Positions 46,899-59,530 of a stretch of 64,000 bases of DNA are shown in pieces (positions within the stretch are counted from its first letter, which is position 1; each line of letters opens with the position of its first letter). The notes beneath the pieces were generated by a model, which was given only the letters and a program-made list of their open reading frames with translations, was not told where the DNA came from and made no database searches. The DNA is from Gordionus sp. m RMFG-2023 (Eukaryota > Nematomorpha > Gordioida > Chordodea > Parachordodidae). Position numbers and translations under genes: made by a program. The DNA is taken from contig NC_088778.1 of the NCBI RefSeq assembly GCF_954871325.1, positions 32,748,730-32,812,729 on the forward strand, given 5' to 3'.

Positions 46899-49800
46899 AT
46901 GGATAAAATTTTTGAAATACGGAACTTGTACTGGAAGATATTTACCTTCTCCACGTGTCTTAAAATCTTACTTATCCCTTCATAGTAATGCTATTACAAT
47001 TAAATTAATTATATGCACTCAGCCTAATTTATTAATATTAATACTTTGAAATATAAAATTAAAGCAAGTCCACAGATTTTGAAGTCCATCGCAACTGGCT
47101 GGCAATAACTAACTCGTTGCCTATTAAAGAATGGTATACCAATGTAAGATTAATAAATATTTTTTATATGAAATAATAAATATTTTGTTTTTAGGCCAAC
47201 TCAATATGGACATTAGATTATCCACCCTTTTTTGCTTGGTTTGAGTATATTTTATCATTTTTCGCACAATATGTAGACCCAGAAATGGTCAAAATTGATA
47301 ACCTTAATCATGATAATGATGCAACTTTGATTTTCTTAAGATTTTCTGTTATTATAAGTGATATTATTTATGCTCTCGGAGTTAAAAGGTTAAATAATGA
47401 TATTATTTGAAGCATACATTTTTTTTATTATACAGATGTTTAGATAAAATTTATCATAATTTAACGCCTATTACCAGAGAGGTCGAAAAACAGAATAAAT
47501 ATACGGCTAATCTAGTCCTACCATTATTACTTTTATGTAATTTTGGGCTTTTTATAGTGGATCATATTCATTTTCAATACAACGGATTTCTTTTTGGCAT
47601 TTTATTCTTCTCATTTTCTTATATTATCCAGGTATAATTCTTAATTAATCCTAAAATTTCATGATGACCAATACCACATTTTTAAGTAACAATGTGATAT
47701 CAGATGACACTACCAATATATTGATACCAAATAGTGTTGTTAAACGGCTCGATTTTTTAAAAATCCATTATGTAAGCCTTTTTTTAGCAAGCTTCGAGAT
47801 TTGCTTAACAGATGATCAAGCCATTCTACTAAGCAAAATCACCAGACTTGCATCAGGTTAGCCATTTTTAAAAATTGAGTCGTTCAACAACACAAATACC
47901 AAATAATTTATTTATATTATTTAATAAATTATGAGAGTAAAACCTCTTTTCAAATTGGGCAGGGGTGGGGGTTATAAAATTTTTTGGTGCCTTACCATCA
48001 AACCTTTATTTGTCTGACCTTCTTCCAGGTTCCTCTCATGAAAAATGATGATTAGATATTATTGATTCTTGTATGGAGTGTTGTTAAATTGCCCAATTTG
48101 AGCGTATTTTTAAAAATTGCCAGATTAAGATTTTAGCCAAAATAATATTATGTAAGGCTGTGCAGAATGGTTTGGACCTCTAAATACCTGTATATTTTGC
48201 CTCATAGCTTGCAATGTTAGGACCTCTATATACCAATCGAGGCTTAGATTAATATTTTTTTGGCTAAGATATTTAGTCATTTTTAAAAATTGACCCAAAT
48301 CAGGGCAGTTTTATGACACTACTTGTATGTTTTTATTTTTTATTAATTGCTCTTTAAAATATGTAATATCTTTATATCATTTCTTCTGTTAAAGTTGACT
48401 AAACAATTGGAAACACTAATAATTCCAAAGTCTGTGCCAATGTTTTCTGAATTATCTTCTTTTTGAATATACTGTCATATCGGGGCATCCCAGATTCTGT
48501 TACTAATTTGAAAATTTTAATTGGAACTATTAGACATAAAACCTAGACATAATCATTATAATTTTTTTTACTCAAGGGGCGATATTACATGGGAGCATTT
48601 TTGTTCATGGTCCTACTTAATTTCAAACATATTTTCATATATTCGGCTCCGGGGTATGCCATATTCTATCTTAAATGGATACTTCAAGACGATAAACACC
48701 ATAACTCAAAAAAACATCAAAGTTCAACCCTGGAATATTACTATCTTCCTCACTCAAAATCCATCCCCAGTTATGCCGGATTCCACCAGATAACTTACCC
48801 AGTCGCGGATAAAATGAACGTTTTAGATGTGAATGTAGTGCAAAGGTACAGAAACGTAGCTGCCATAAATTCGCCGCCTAACAACCAAATCCCGAATGGG
48901 AACGAGATTTGGCAAAACAATAGCGATGTCTCTAACAATAAAATTTCGAACCCGCCCACTTTTAACGCCATTTTGAAAAGCGCTTTCAAGAAAATTTGCT
49001 TACTTTTGGTCATAGCTATACTCACTTTTGGCCTATCATTTGGTCCTTTCATCTATCTGGTGAGGTTTTTTTTTTTACGATGATCTGTTTGAAATAATTG
49101 TTACACAAAAGTTTTGTGCATAGTTTTATGTCATTCAAATTCTGGGAGTGTGACGGAGGGGGGGGGGGTGTTATTTATTGGTGTTCCTGAAATATTATTT
49201 GTTTAACACTCAGTTTTTTTTTATTACTATCACTTCTAAATTTAATATAAGAGAAGAACATCTTTCCAATCTTTAAGAAATTTCTATCCAGATTTAAACA
49301 TGTATTTTCTCCCGTTTTTTTTAAAAAGTAAATGCTACATTAAGATACTAATCATATTCAGCTCTTTAATCAAGTCTGAAGATCAGCATGTCCCGTACCA
49401 AATCGTCGGTTCATAAGATTTTTTTTGTAAAGACCTAAAATTTTTTTTATGAATTCTACGCTTTAATTTTTTTTTAAAAGAAATTCCGTTTCTGGCAGAT
49501 CTAATAGATGATACGAGATATTTATCGTATACTGACAGGGCCCCATACCAGTGCTTCCTAACATTCGAGAATGAGCGTTTAGTAGTTATCATAAAAATAA
49601 TGAAACTATATGCATTATTAGATTATACAAGGTTATTTAATAATATTATCATATTCGGAATAATGATAAATTATTAAGTAGACCCTTAAAAAATATTTTA
49701 TATGCGCAAAAAAATGTTTCTAAATGATCAAAATATTTGTAAAATGGTGATTCTTCCAACGCTCAATTTTTTGAATCGCCTTCGACACCCAGGAACATAC

Positions 49801-52367
49801 TGGTATGGCCGAAAAAAATTTGATAAACGTACAGAACCATTTTTTTTTAAAAAAAAAAAATTAAATATATTTTTAAAAATGAAGAATGAATTTGGTCAAG
49901 TCCTTCAACGTATGTTTCCTTTCGGTCGTGGTCTCAAACACGAATATTGGGCTCCTAACATATGGGCCCTCTACGCGTTTGCCGACAAAATATTGGGATT
50001 TTATTCGCGTAATCATATTATTTTTTTCTCTTATACCATTTAATTATCGAGATTTTGATTTAGATACATTTTTTTTTCCTAGAAAAATTTCTTCACCCTT
50101 CCCCCCCCCCGCAATCCCTTGCCTTCCCTTCCTTGTTTTTGTGAAAAAATATCTAAATATAAATTCGCGGCTGTTGCGAAATATCGTTTCGCTTAGTTCG
50201 AGGAGGAAATTATCCGGGTCGAGCCATAATTTGGTTGCAAAACATTAGGGCCCGACCCCTAATCCGAATCAACAGGACCTCGGCATGCATTCATTCATTT
50301 ATCCTCCCTTTTCCTCATTCTCTGAAAAAAACGGTTATCCATAAATTTATTTAGCCACTTCTCTAGACACTTCCAACGATCGCGGTGTCCAAGATAAAAA
50401 CGCTCACAGATTTTTACCCGAGATAACTCCGTTACCCTCTTTAGCTTTGAGCATCTCCATCTTACTCCTACCTTCCGTGGTCACCTTGCTGATCAGGTTA
50501 AAGCGGAAATCAAATCAACCGTCAACCAAAAATCCCGAAAATTTTCGCGCTCTCCCCAAGCTTTTGTTGTACAACGTCGCCTATTCATCCGGCGCCGTAT
50601 TTTTGGCAGGCTGGCACGTTCACGAAAAGGCCGCCTTACTGATAACGTTACCGCTAATGATGGGACTTTGTTTAGAGGTACCATGCCAATCAATTATTTA
50701 GTGACAAAAAAAAGTTTTCCAACCATACATTATTATTCTCTTTTTTTTTATAAACCGAAGCTGAACCCGTTAGCTGTTATTTTTCATTTGAATTGAACCT
50801 AACCTTGAATTCATAGTGGCGCAATTGCGATAGCGATTTAACAGCTGATCAATTTTTTAAAATCTGTTTATGAGATCAATTTTTATCCATCAATATTAAT
50901 TTTATCTTTTAACATCAATTCATAATAATAATAATAATAATGTAAGAAATAATGATTTCAATAAAGAAAAATTAATCTCATAAACAGATTTTTTTTTTTT
51001 AAAACTGTCAGCTGTTAAACCGCGATCGTGATCGCGCCGCTATGAATTCAGGGTAACCCTACGCCCATTTATTCGTTACAGTTCAGATCCCAGGTTTAAT
51101 TATGGACGAAACTTGTCATGATTGAATCAAGACTTTATCCAATATTTATTTTAAAAAAAAAAATTCCCCCCTCTCCCACCTTACAATTACATAGACCTGT
51201 CAAATTCAACAACTAAGCAAAGACCCCTCTTCTCTTGTCACTTCCTTCACCCCAACCCTAAACCAAAACTTTGTATCCCTCGTCGCTCTCGTCTGCTTGT
51301 CCTCCCATTTTTCCCTTTTGCCTCTCTTACCTTCGGGGGGAGCCGACACTCTGACAGCCATTTTGCTTTTTATCGTGTACCATTCCGCCGGATGCGCCAT
51401 CTTAAATAACAGGTTTGTGACTCATTACTTTTTATATAAGAATGTGTAATATATATATAATATAAAATGAAACGAGGATAGGCTAATTTATATTTTAGAT
51501 AGATGCAAAAACACTCAATAAAATGTTGGGCATATCAGCACAAATTGTAACCTCCCCTTATTCATTCCCACGACTCCTCGAATATCCAAATTATCATAAC
51601 ACATCTCGTGTTCATTAAATATAAGTTACATGATGCTCCTATTTAGGTGCTGACAAAATTATAAACAAAACAACATAAAAAAATTTGTTTTTTTTTGCAT
51701 GCAGATATAATACAGATTATTCAAAAAAACTGGTTTTTAAAAAAAACAGATTTGATGGTCTAATTCATCCATAGTATTTGGTATAAATTTGTTCTAACTT
51801 CTTTGTTTTTTTGATATTCAAAAACAAAAAAATAACCCTGAGTTGGAATGCTTTTCTAAAGCATTATCCTCCAATAAAAATTATTTGACTAATTACTAAG
51901 AAACATTCCAGGGTTTTTTTAAATATATATATTGAAAGTTGATATCGCGATTTAAATGATAATTATTTTCCTAGAGGATAATTTATAAACCAACACTTAT
52001 ATATATTTTTTTTATTTGTTGCGCACGGGGAATTAGTGGAAGAAGAAAATGGAGTAACAGGGAAGTAGTGGTAGGACTGTTTTGGCGCGGCTTTATGATC
52101 ATGTATCTCGGCGTTTTTATTTTCGAAAAATGGGGTCACATTTATCCACGTTACGATTACGTAGAACGATTTCCGTTCCTGCCGTTAGCCCTAATCAGCG
52201 CATATTGTGGGACGGGCATGGTAATAGCTATGGTTTGGCTGGGTACGGATCTGATTGCACTCCAAATAACTCCGCCCGGAACGAGCGGCCACATTACGGA
52301 CAAAGTTAGCGGCGAAAGTTATACTCATCTTATGCACGAGGAAAATGAGAGTTACAAGCTCAAATGA
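46899..52367 (+). CDS. ALG8: Dolichyl-P-Glc:Glc1Man9GlcNAc2-PP-dolichol alpha-1,3-glucosyltransferase
   Basis: Polytopic ER-membrane GT-C enzyme (family GT57) that transfers the second glucose from dolichyl-P-glucose to the N-glycan precursor. Exons 46899-46984, 47065-47143, 47195-47388, 47436-47631, 48577-49059, 49885-50008, 50355-50677, 51195-51412 and 52061-52367 all have GT-AG introns and compatible phases, giving 669 residues. Family motifs in order: [13 protein letters not shown] (Asp33, presumed catalytic base by analogy with ALG6), [14 protein letters not shown] (60-73), [28 protein letters not shown] (from 190), [33 protein letters not shown] and [12 protein letters not shown]. About 70 residues longer than expected in an Asn-rich hydrophilic loop (residues 222-314), with an extended C-tail; an unrecognised intron in the loop is possible. 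The 5' start rests on Met followed by a membrane segment. Introns 4, 5 and 7 hold MITEs. Confidence 0.9.
47732..47895. mobile_element. hAT-type MITE, TAGTGTTG family, in ALG8 intron 4
   Basis: It starts TAGTGTTGTTAAACGGCTCG, ends CGTTCAACAACACAA, and ATACCAAA flanks both sides, a perfect 8-bp target duplication. Shorter than other members through internal loss. Confidence 0.9.
48076..48321. mobile_element. hAT-type MITE, TAGTGTTG family (diverged), in ALG8 intron 4
   Basis: It starts GAGTGTTGTTAAATTGCCC, ends with the diverged GGCAGTTTTATGACACTA, and CTTGTATG flanks both sides exactly. An older subtype with ACCTCTA(A/T)ATACC motifs in the middle. Confidence 0.88.
49538..49812. mobile_element. 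Possible MITE in ALG8 intron 5
   Basis: Imperfect inverted ends: GGCCCCATACCAGTGCTTCC...TCGAGAATGAGCG on the left and, inverted on the right, GGCCATACCAGTATGTTCCT...GATTC...GAGCG. They pair over about 40 bp with small gaps. No target duplication is readable. Confidence 0.4.
50798..51059. mobile_element. TIR element, GAATTCATAGTGGCGC family, copy 2, in ALG8 intron 7
   Basis: The ends read inward are TTGAATTCATAGTGGCGCAA and, from the right, CTGAATTCATAGCGGCGCGA. Both are followed by GCGAT motifs, AACAGCTGA, and a longer inverted segment (AAATCTGTTTATGAGAT). Same terminal family as 21193-21914 but shorter. No coding capacity. Confidence 0.75.
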
Positions 52368-52378
52368 AACCCCGTTAT

Positions 52379-52452
52379 AATAGTGCGCACAAAATTGAAC
52401 GTTTCAAATGCAGCGTTTCAAAAAACGCATTGTTTTGTTTTAAACGCACTAT
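52379..52452. repeat. Short repeat with GCGCAC/GCACTA ends, family of 2610-2740
   Basis: It starts ATAATAGTGCGCAC, ends AAACGCACTATAG, and the interior has AACGTTTCAAA and GCGTTTC. It lies just past the ALG8 stop. It may be a tiny MITE; the flanks show no duplication. Confidence 0.35.
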
Positions 52453-53045
52453 AGTCCAAATAGTCGGTAAATTTGCCTTATTATATATGCTTGTCAAAAA
52501 GTGATTAATTTTTAATATTATATAATTATTCCAATCTATTCTCGATCGTAATCATTTAATTTGAGTTTTTACCGTTTTATTTCTCCCGTGATTCGTCAAT
52601 TTTTTTTTTGATTTTAATAGCGCATTTATTATCTTTCCAATATAAATTTATTATTATATAAATTAAAATTTATTTTGATAAGCTCATTATTTTAATGAAT
52701 TTTATGTACAATTAAATTTTCGCGAACCAATATTTCATATTGCCACAATTATATATATTTTTTTATAATAATATTTATTTATAACAAAAAAAAAATATGG
52801 GGGGGGAGGGGACTAAAATTATTATTTTTTAAATGGATTCTTTATTTTACTCTATTAACTTTTATTTATATGCAAAATGATATATTATTTATAAAATACT
52901 CTCAAAATGGATATATATATATATATATAAAAGTCGAAATCATGTATTTGTGTATTATTGGCAGAGAGTTGGAAACCGGAAATACTCGAATCGGATCAAA
53001 TTAAAGTGCTATGTGATTTATTTTTAAAAAAATTTTCCTGCAGAG

Positions 53046-53152
53046 TTTGTTAGGACCTGATCCTGATTTTCTTCTTTAACGCTGTGGTTAAGTCTTGACT
53101 GCGAGCCCTTTTAAACTAAGCGTTAAAGCAGTGGAAAAGGACCAAAGCCTAA
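53046..53152. repeat. Imperfect inverted repeat (~105 bp)
   Basis: GTTAGGACCTGATCC...CTTTAACGCT on the left pairs with AGCGTTAAAG...GGACCAAAGCCTAAC on the right, leaving a ~30-nt loop. This could be a small MITE core or a hairpin transcript. Neither is demonstrated. Confidence 0.4.
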
Positions 53153-54008
53153 CAGAGTTTAAGAATTATAGTTTCCAAACTCTAACTTAGGCAACACATC
53201 TTGGCTAGTATTTTTAGGATGTTATCTGCTGGATGATAGTATATAAGGAAGATTTCTTTAAAATTTTTCTAGAATTTTATAGTTGCGGAAGCCATAAACC
53301 CTTTTATGAAAAATATTCAGAACTAGGAATCCTTTCTATTACTGTTTTCAAACTTTAATATAGGCGTGTCTGTCTCGCATCTTTATTAAAATTATGTGTG
53401 TAATAATTTATAGGATAGATCTGGTGGATGCATATTTATTGGTTGGTTATTATGATTTTAAAAAAAGAGTGTAAAAGCTAAAGCCCCGACCCAAGACCGC
53501 TTTTTACTAAGCCAGCATGATATTTGAATGAAGAAAAGGGTTTAATCTTGCATTATAATAAAATTATAATGGAATAGCATTTTGATAATGAGGTCTATCA
53601 CTTCAAATTTCTGTAGTATCACATTAAAATTATCATTAAGAATTTGCATATATAAATATATATACATTTTTCATATTTGAAATGATACGGGATAAAGGTG
53701 GAAATGAACGACATCTCACGTCACTATGTTAAATACCTATAATAGTAACTAGTAAATTTGCATGACAATGGCATGTACAATATAATCTCGGGCAATGTTT
53801 AGCCACCTAATATAGATTTTTTAAGCATCATCTAGAGAATTATAATTGTTTTATGTGTGTACCAGATGTTTAAAACTATTAGTTCTATATATCTGAATTG
53901 TGGGCTCATCTCGAGAATTTAATAAATGATAAATAGAAATCAAATAAATTTGAAAGAATCTTTAAATATAAAAAATTTATACGATCAATCACTAGCGATA
54001 ATACCGGA
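53153..54008. other. Gene-free stretch downstream of ALG8
   Basis: AT-rich. No gene or bounded repeat was recognised. Confidence 0.4.
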
Positions 54009-54236
54009 TAGTGTTGTTAAAAAAACTCGATTCAGGTCGGTTTTAAAAACCGGCCCGATCAAGATCATAACCAGATTAAACATTATGTATATAGTCTTAA
54101 AGATTTTACTCATAGCTGGCAGAAATGCTTGGGACATCTATTTGCCAAATCTCTGCTTTACATTATATTTAGCTAAAATCTTAAATCTTGCCGTTTTGAA
54201 AGAAATTGACCCAAATTGGGTTTTTTAACAACACTA
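54009..54236. mobile_element. hAT-type MITE, TAGTGTTG family (diverged)
   Basis: It starts TAGTGTTGTTAAAAAAACTC and ends GGGTTTTTTAACAACACTA. The interior blocks CATAGCTGGCAGAAATGC and ATTTAGCTAAAATCTTAAAT match the 6052-6231 subtype. The flanks ATACCGGA / ATCCCAGA agree at six of eight positions, a decayed target duplication. Confidence 0.8.
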
Positions 54237-55704
54237 ATCCCAGACAATGCCGCCCATATCGAATCTTTACAACATTGGCCAAATGCTAGGTATTTCGCAC
54301 AATTTTCTGAACACATTGTTTATGTTTATACTAATATATCTTACCTTAGTAAACTTCTTTAATTTGTATCTTTTTTTTTGTATCGATTGAAGAATTTTTT
54401 TATATTTAAAAAAACATGATATAATAAACGTAAATATACAATTATTATATTTTAATAAAAAAAATTTTTTTTTTTTACCTTACTTCTAATTTAAAAAATA
54501 CAATCCTATTTTTTAAAAAAAAGTATTATAAATAGCATTAATGGTAATTATAGTACTAATACTTTTATCTCATTATATTTTTTTTTATTATTACTTAAAA
54601 TATAATTTTAACAAATGTATAAAAATAATAATATATAATTCTAACAAGATTTTATATTTAAACATATATATATATTTAAAAAAACTAAAAATAATTATTT
54701 TTAATTATTATTTTGGTTTTATCTAATTTTCATAATCTCTCAAAAATATACTATTTAACTTTAAAAAATAAAACCTAAAACTTGTAGCCACCAACTTCGT
54801 TAAAAAATGATAATTTTTCAACTTATATATATTTTTTTTTAAAATAAAGTATTACAAATATTAATCTAAAAAAATATGTAAAACATTTAATAGATTAAAT
54901 TTCTTTTTTTTTCGCGAGGAGTTAAAAATATGATAGTGTATATATATTTTTTTAATATAAAAATTTTTAAACCAATTTTTATCTCTAATTAAAAAATATA
55001 TTTATTATAAAATATATTTAACCAAAAAAAAAATTTTTCTTATAAAGGAAATTAAATAAAATTTACATCCTCAAGATTAAGGAAATTTATTTTATTAATC
55101 TTTAATATAAATTTTTATGTAAATTGAAAAATACATTTGATTTGGAATACATTTCCGATTAAAATTAAAAAATTTTACAAATTTAAAAATTGGCGCCAAT
55201 TATTGTTTTAAAATTGAAGGATTTTGGGAATTCGCCACGTATTACTAGGTTTTTCTGCGACCAAGATTTAGATCCGAAGGTATAATCAGCTCGAAAGTTT
55301 TTTAAAAATTAGAAAAAAGTCGTGATTCTTTGAAAATTATCTTCCTAAGTTATTTCAGAAAATGGGTTGTTATATCTAAAGCCCCCCCCCCCCCCCCCCA
55401 TAAATGAAAATATCGAGGAAAAGGGATATAGCAAATTAATGGATGTATATCCAAGAATTATTATTTTGTTTACAATTAATTAGAATGGCGGTTCTTCTGA
55501 GAGAATCTAGATTTAGCAAAATTAATTCAGTGTCGGGAATGCATTCTAGAATGCTCAAAATAACCAACAAATCGCGAGAATTGTATTCTAAGCATTCTAC
55601 GACACATTTTTTTGGTAATTTAAAAATTTTTTTACTAAGAGTTCTAGCCCCAAAAATTTGAGAAAGCAAGTGTTATATGCTATTTAAATTGGTTGAGGTT
55701 CTGA
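54237..55704. other. Gene-free, extremely AT-rich stretch
   Basis: Long poly-A/T sequence and a C-run of about 18 near 55382-55399. Two overlapping frames at 55436-55669 lie on opposite strands, so neither is convincing. Confidence 0.4.
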
Positions 55705-55885
55705 GAAGTGTAGTTCGACTCGTTTTGAGCCGATTTTTAAAAACGGCTCTAACTCAATATTTTAGCCAGAAAAATATTGCCTGAGCCTCAAGATTTTGCT
55801 AATAGATGTCAAAACCTATGTTCCCTCTACAAACAAAATCTTCAGGCTTGCGTATCGGCTCAAAATGAGCCGTTTAACAGTACTA
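55705..55885. mobile_element. hAT-type MITE, TAGTGTTG family
   Basis: The left end AAGTGTAGTTCGACTCG is mutated, and the right end reads GAGCCGTTTAACAGTACTA. GTTCTGAG flanks both sides, a perfect 8-bp target duplication. The second half is shortened. Confidence 0.88.
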
Positions 55886-57780
55886 GTTCTGAGAGTTTCA
55901 GGCTTCTGACACCAGATCTAAAATTAAAAAAAAAGGACAGAAAAGTTAAACTAATAAATAAACCACCTAAAGTGAATCGCACAACATTTTAGAACAATGT
56001 ATTATGTTGTATACATAAAATTTTTTGCACTTTTTTAATGAAAAAAAAACTGTTTCTGGAATCCCCCATAAATTCTTTTAAAAGAGGACTTCACACGTTA
56101 CTAATTTCAAATTGCTCATAATATTTGTATTATTAAGGTAACATAATTTTATATAATTTGAAATATGATAGTATTAAATCGGTTTTTTTTCCGCTAGGAA
56201 GTGGACCATCGATTGACTTCATAGATGGCATATATTTGTTTTGCGCTAATTATGCATATATTTTGTCAAAACATTTCAAATTTCGGATATGAATGATGAT
56301 TTTGATTTGTTACATTGTTATCTAGGTGTATTCTCAAGCAATAATATTTGTATTTATTTTATATATTTTTTTTTGATAAGAGAATTTTCTTTTTTAGTCA
56401 AAAATATTGGAACATATCATTAACCCAAGAATACACACAGAAAATCAAGAAAAAATGCGTGCATGCTCCACATACGTGTACGTAGAATATCTAGAATCAA
56501 TGAGTTCGTGAATCGTCTTTGTCTTGTTGAAGTCGTTGGAACCTAAAAAAAAATTATTATTTAATATAATATTCTATTATTATTATTATTAATTTGTTTC
56601 TTAGAGGCCCTAAAAGATAGGGAGATAAAATTATCACTCTTGCACTTTCGAGACTGGATCAGGTATTTATAAGCTAATTTATATCATTCTTAATCATAGG
56701 GTGCCTTTTTTTCCCCCAAATATATGATGTCCTTTATCAAACGCTTGGCATTTTTCAATGCTCAATTAAACTAGAAAATGGCACTAAATTTACTAAATTT
56801 TTCGAAAAAAGGACAGCATGTTACTGAAAAAAAAAACAAAATATTAAGGAAGAAGGGCCATTTGGGGGATCATGATAGGGAAGTTTATATTCACCACCCC
56901 CTCTTCCAAAAATTTTGTAAAAAAAAATGTCCTATTTTTGCGTCCAACCCCCGCCCCCCCCCCAGCCCCGCTCCGTCCCCGTTCCTCTAGATACATTTAG
57001 GACGCGTTTCAAAATCAAAAATTTTTTAATTTAATATTGAAATTTGCGAAATTGGGTTCAGACATAACCTTAAATATAAAGGTAATATAATAAAATAAGA
57101 ATATATATATGTATATGTTAGTGTCCTCAACAATATGGCCGATAGGAAATGAGTCAAGAAAAGTCGGCATGAGAACCGGTTTTTTCAGATAATGTGTGAT
57201 TTTTTTTTCCAACTTTAAAATCATTTTTTTGCGCCACTTTTTAAAAAAAAAAAAAATTGAAAAATTTGATTTTTGCGGATATGTTATTCCCATCATGTTT
57301 GGAATACCTAGCCTATAAATGTCCAGATAATTTTAGCTACGAACTTTATTTGTTATATTAGATTTTCCCAAAAATTGTATTATGCAAATTATATAGGGAT
57401 TCAAAAAGGTTAACAGCAAAAATTGTCTAAGATTAATAAGATGAGGATTCCAAACATGACCGGAACGTATTTCCGGTAAAATCAGATTTTTTAAATTTAG
57501 GAAGAAAAAAAATCGCGCCTCAAAAATAATGATTTAAAGTTGAATAAATGACACATCCTCATTAAAATTTGTTCTCACCAATAAATAACTAATTTAAATG
57601 ATAATAAATTTATTTTCGCTGGAAAAAAAGCACATTTGCCGCTAACATATACAATTATAAAGTAATTCTATTAAATAATTATATTTGTATATATATTTAT
57701 ATACATATAAAAAAAACATTTTAAAAAAATAAATAAATATAGTATTGGAGTGACGGTGTTAAAAAAAAATAAAAAAAAAT
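55886..57780. other. Gene-free stretch
   Basis: AT-rich, with a C-rich patch at 56948-56990. No credible gene was found; the frames here lack family resemblance and run through poly-A or C-rich tracts. Confidence 0.4.
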
Positions 57781-57789
57781 ATATTGAGG

Positions 57790-58905
57790 TTAGGAAGGAT
57801 AATCTTGTGGGGAGAGACTGCTTATGAAGCTAATATAATTAGCCTTGTGTATTGCGATGGAGAGCCTTTGCCTTAAGAAGAAGCCCTCGCGGGGTTCACC
57901 GGTTAGTTGACGAATGTGGGAGCCGAGTTCCTTGAAAAAGGATAAGGCATATTTCCCAAAAGTAGTAAGGGTAGTGGAAATAATGGGGATGAAAATATAT
58001 TCTTGAGAGATTTCGGAATATTTCGCTATTTTGAGTGTCTCCTTTTTCTCGAGTATATTGACTGTTTGATTTGATGGAGCGAGTGGATCAATACAAGAAT
58101 AGTCTCAGACCAGGAATTGACCGCGCTTCCAAGGAATTTGCGAAATACCGTCAGGCCGTTTTCCATCAGATCTGAAAAGACCGGATGGTTCAAGAGTGGA
58201 GGGGATTTGAGCAGATCTAAGAGCTCTAAGAATGATCGAATTGCATAGATTATGTCTTACAATTCGACTTTTACATGAGCGACAATGAAGACTATGTCTT
58301 CCATTGCCCAAAACTGCGGAGCCGCAACCTGAACATATGTGGGGTTGGGTAATAAGGCAATTTAAACGGATACCGATTGCATGTGGGAGCTCGTTTTTAT
58401 TTAGTTGTAGTTGCAGATTAATAGACGGAATGGCCTCGAGAAACTCATGGCCTGAACCATTAAGCAAAGAAGAGAATAAGGGACGGTCAGATAATTGCAT
58501 TCTGGAAAGGAGTGATTCAACGCAGAGTGCAGTAATAGGCCTATCCCAGTCCTTCTGCTTATTAGATTCAGGAAGAGGGTGATCCGCAGAAATTCGTGTC
58601 CTCCATTCGATGATTCATCATTAAAAGAAGAGTAGGGTTTTAAAGAATTGGGATTTATTATGTTTTTAGTTAGTAGGCAACTGGATATAAAGGCCGTTAA
58701 GGCGAGATCGGATGGAGATCTGAAGCCCAGACCTCCCATCTTTGTGGGTAAAGAAGCTTGTGTCCAACAATTTCATCGAATTTAAGATTTAGAATGTTTT
58801 CGATAAGGATTTTGATCCCATTATCATAAACTCCAAGTGGAATGGGGAATTTAAATATGGCAGTTGAGCGAAGTGCGTAAAGAATACGGGGAATATTGAA
58901 AAAAA
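57790..58905 (-). pseudogene. 3' end of a reverse-transcriptase retroelement (LINE-type)
   Basis: On the minus strand, from high to low coordinates: RILYALRSTAIFKFPIPLG and MGGLGFRSPSDLALTAFISS (end of the RT/thumb region). Next come a Cys/His cluster, CSGCG...GRHSLHCRSCKSR, and DGKRPDGISQIPWKRGQFLV. Then DYSCIDPLAPS, SKYSEIS-like KIAKYSEISQEY, and GEPREGFFLRQRLSIAIHKA. This order (zinc cluster, then 'DGKRPDG..l.PW..G..LvWD.tc.DtlA') is a familiar C-terminus of an invertebrate RT element and resembles a restriction-like endonuclease domain; the clade is not certain. At least one in-frame stop interrupts it, at the expected Trp before DYSC. The RT core upstream is missing, cut off at the microsatellite. 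Confidence 0.7.
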
Positions 58906-59204
58906 CTTTCCTTTTCCTTTCCTTTCCTTTCCTTTCCTTTCCTTTCCTTTCCTTTCCTTTCCTTTCCTTTCCTTTCCTTTCCTTTCCTTTCCTTTCCTTT
59001 CCTTTTCCTTTCCTTTCCTTTCCTTTCCTTTCCTTTCCTTTCCTTTCCTTTCCTTTCCTTTCCTTTCCTTTCCTTTCCTTTCCTTTCCTTTCCTTTCCTT
59101 CTCTCTTTCCTTTCCTTTCCTTTCCTTTTCCTTTCCTTTCCTTTCCTTTCCTTTCCTTTTCCTTTCCTTTCCTTTCCTTTCCTTTCCTTTCCTTTCCTTT
59201 CCTA
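58906..59204. repeat. Pentanucleotide microsatellite (CCTTT)n
   Basis: About 300 bp of TTTCC/CCTTT units with few interruptions (near 59101 and 59159). It begins exactly where the retroelement fragment ends. Confidence 0.97.
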
Positions 59205-59369
59205 ACTTTTAAATTCCGTTTTTGGAAATTATATATGAAAAAAAAGAGAATTTTGGGAAATGTTTACGAATTGCGCTGAGAAGGGATAGGATAGGAAGCC
59301 ATAAATGTACTTATAAGACCCGCGACCCCCTGTTGGCCCAATAGTTTACCGCCCCGCTAACCTAAATTC

Positions 59370-59530
59370 TAGTGTTGTATAAGGGCTCGTTGCGAAAATT
59401 GCCTAAGCTTCTAGATTTCGTTAATATTATGTAGACATTTGTTGTTCTTTCTACGAGCAAAAATCTTCAGGGTTGTTTGGTATTTTTCTGGATGAATTAT
59501 TGAAGTCAGCCGTTTTAAAAAACAACACTA
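59370..59530. mobile_element. hAT-type MITE, TAGTGTTG family (shortened)
   Basis: It starts TAGTGTTGTATAAGGGCTCG and ends GTTTTAAAAAACAACACTA. Interior: TTGCCTAAGCTTCTAGATTT, CTACGAGCAAAAATCTTCAG. The flanking 8-mers differ, so the duplication is lost. Confidence 0.75.

Noticed and set aside
49383-49592. 69-codon minus-strand frame within ALG8 intron 5
   Set aside because: It runs through poly-T tracts and the edge of a possible MITE, with no family resemblance.
58896-59279. 127-codon open frame of FLSFP repeats
   Set aside because: It is a translation of the CCTTT microsatellite, not a gene.
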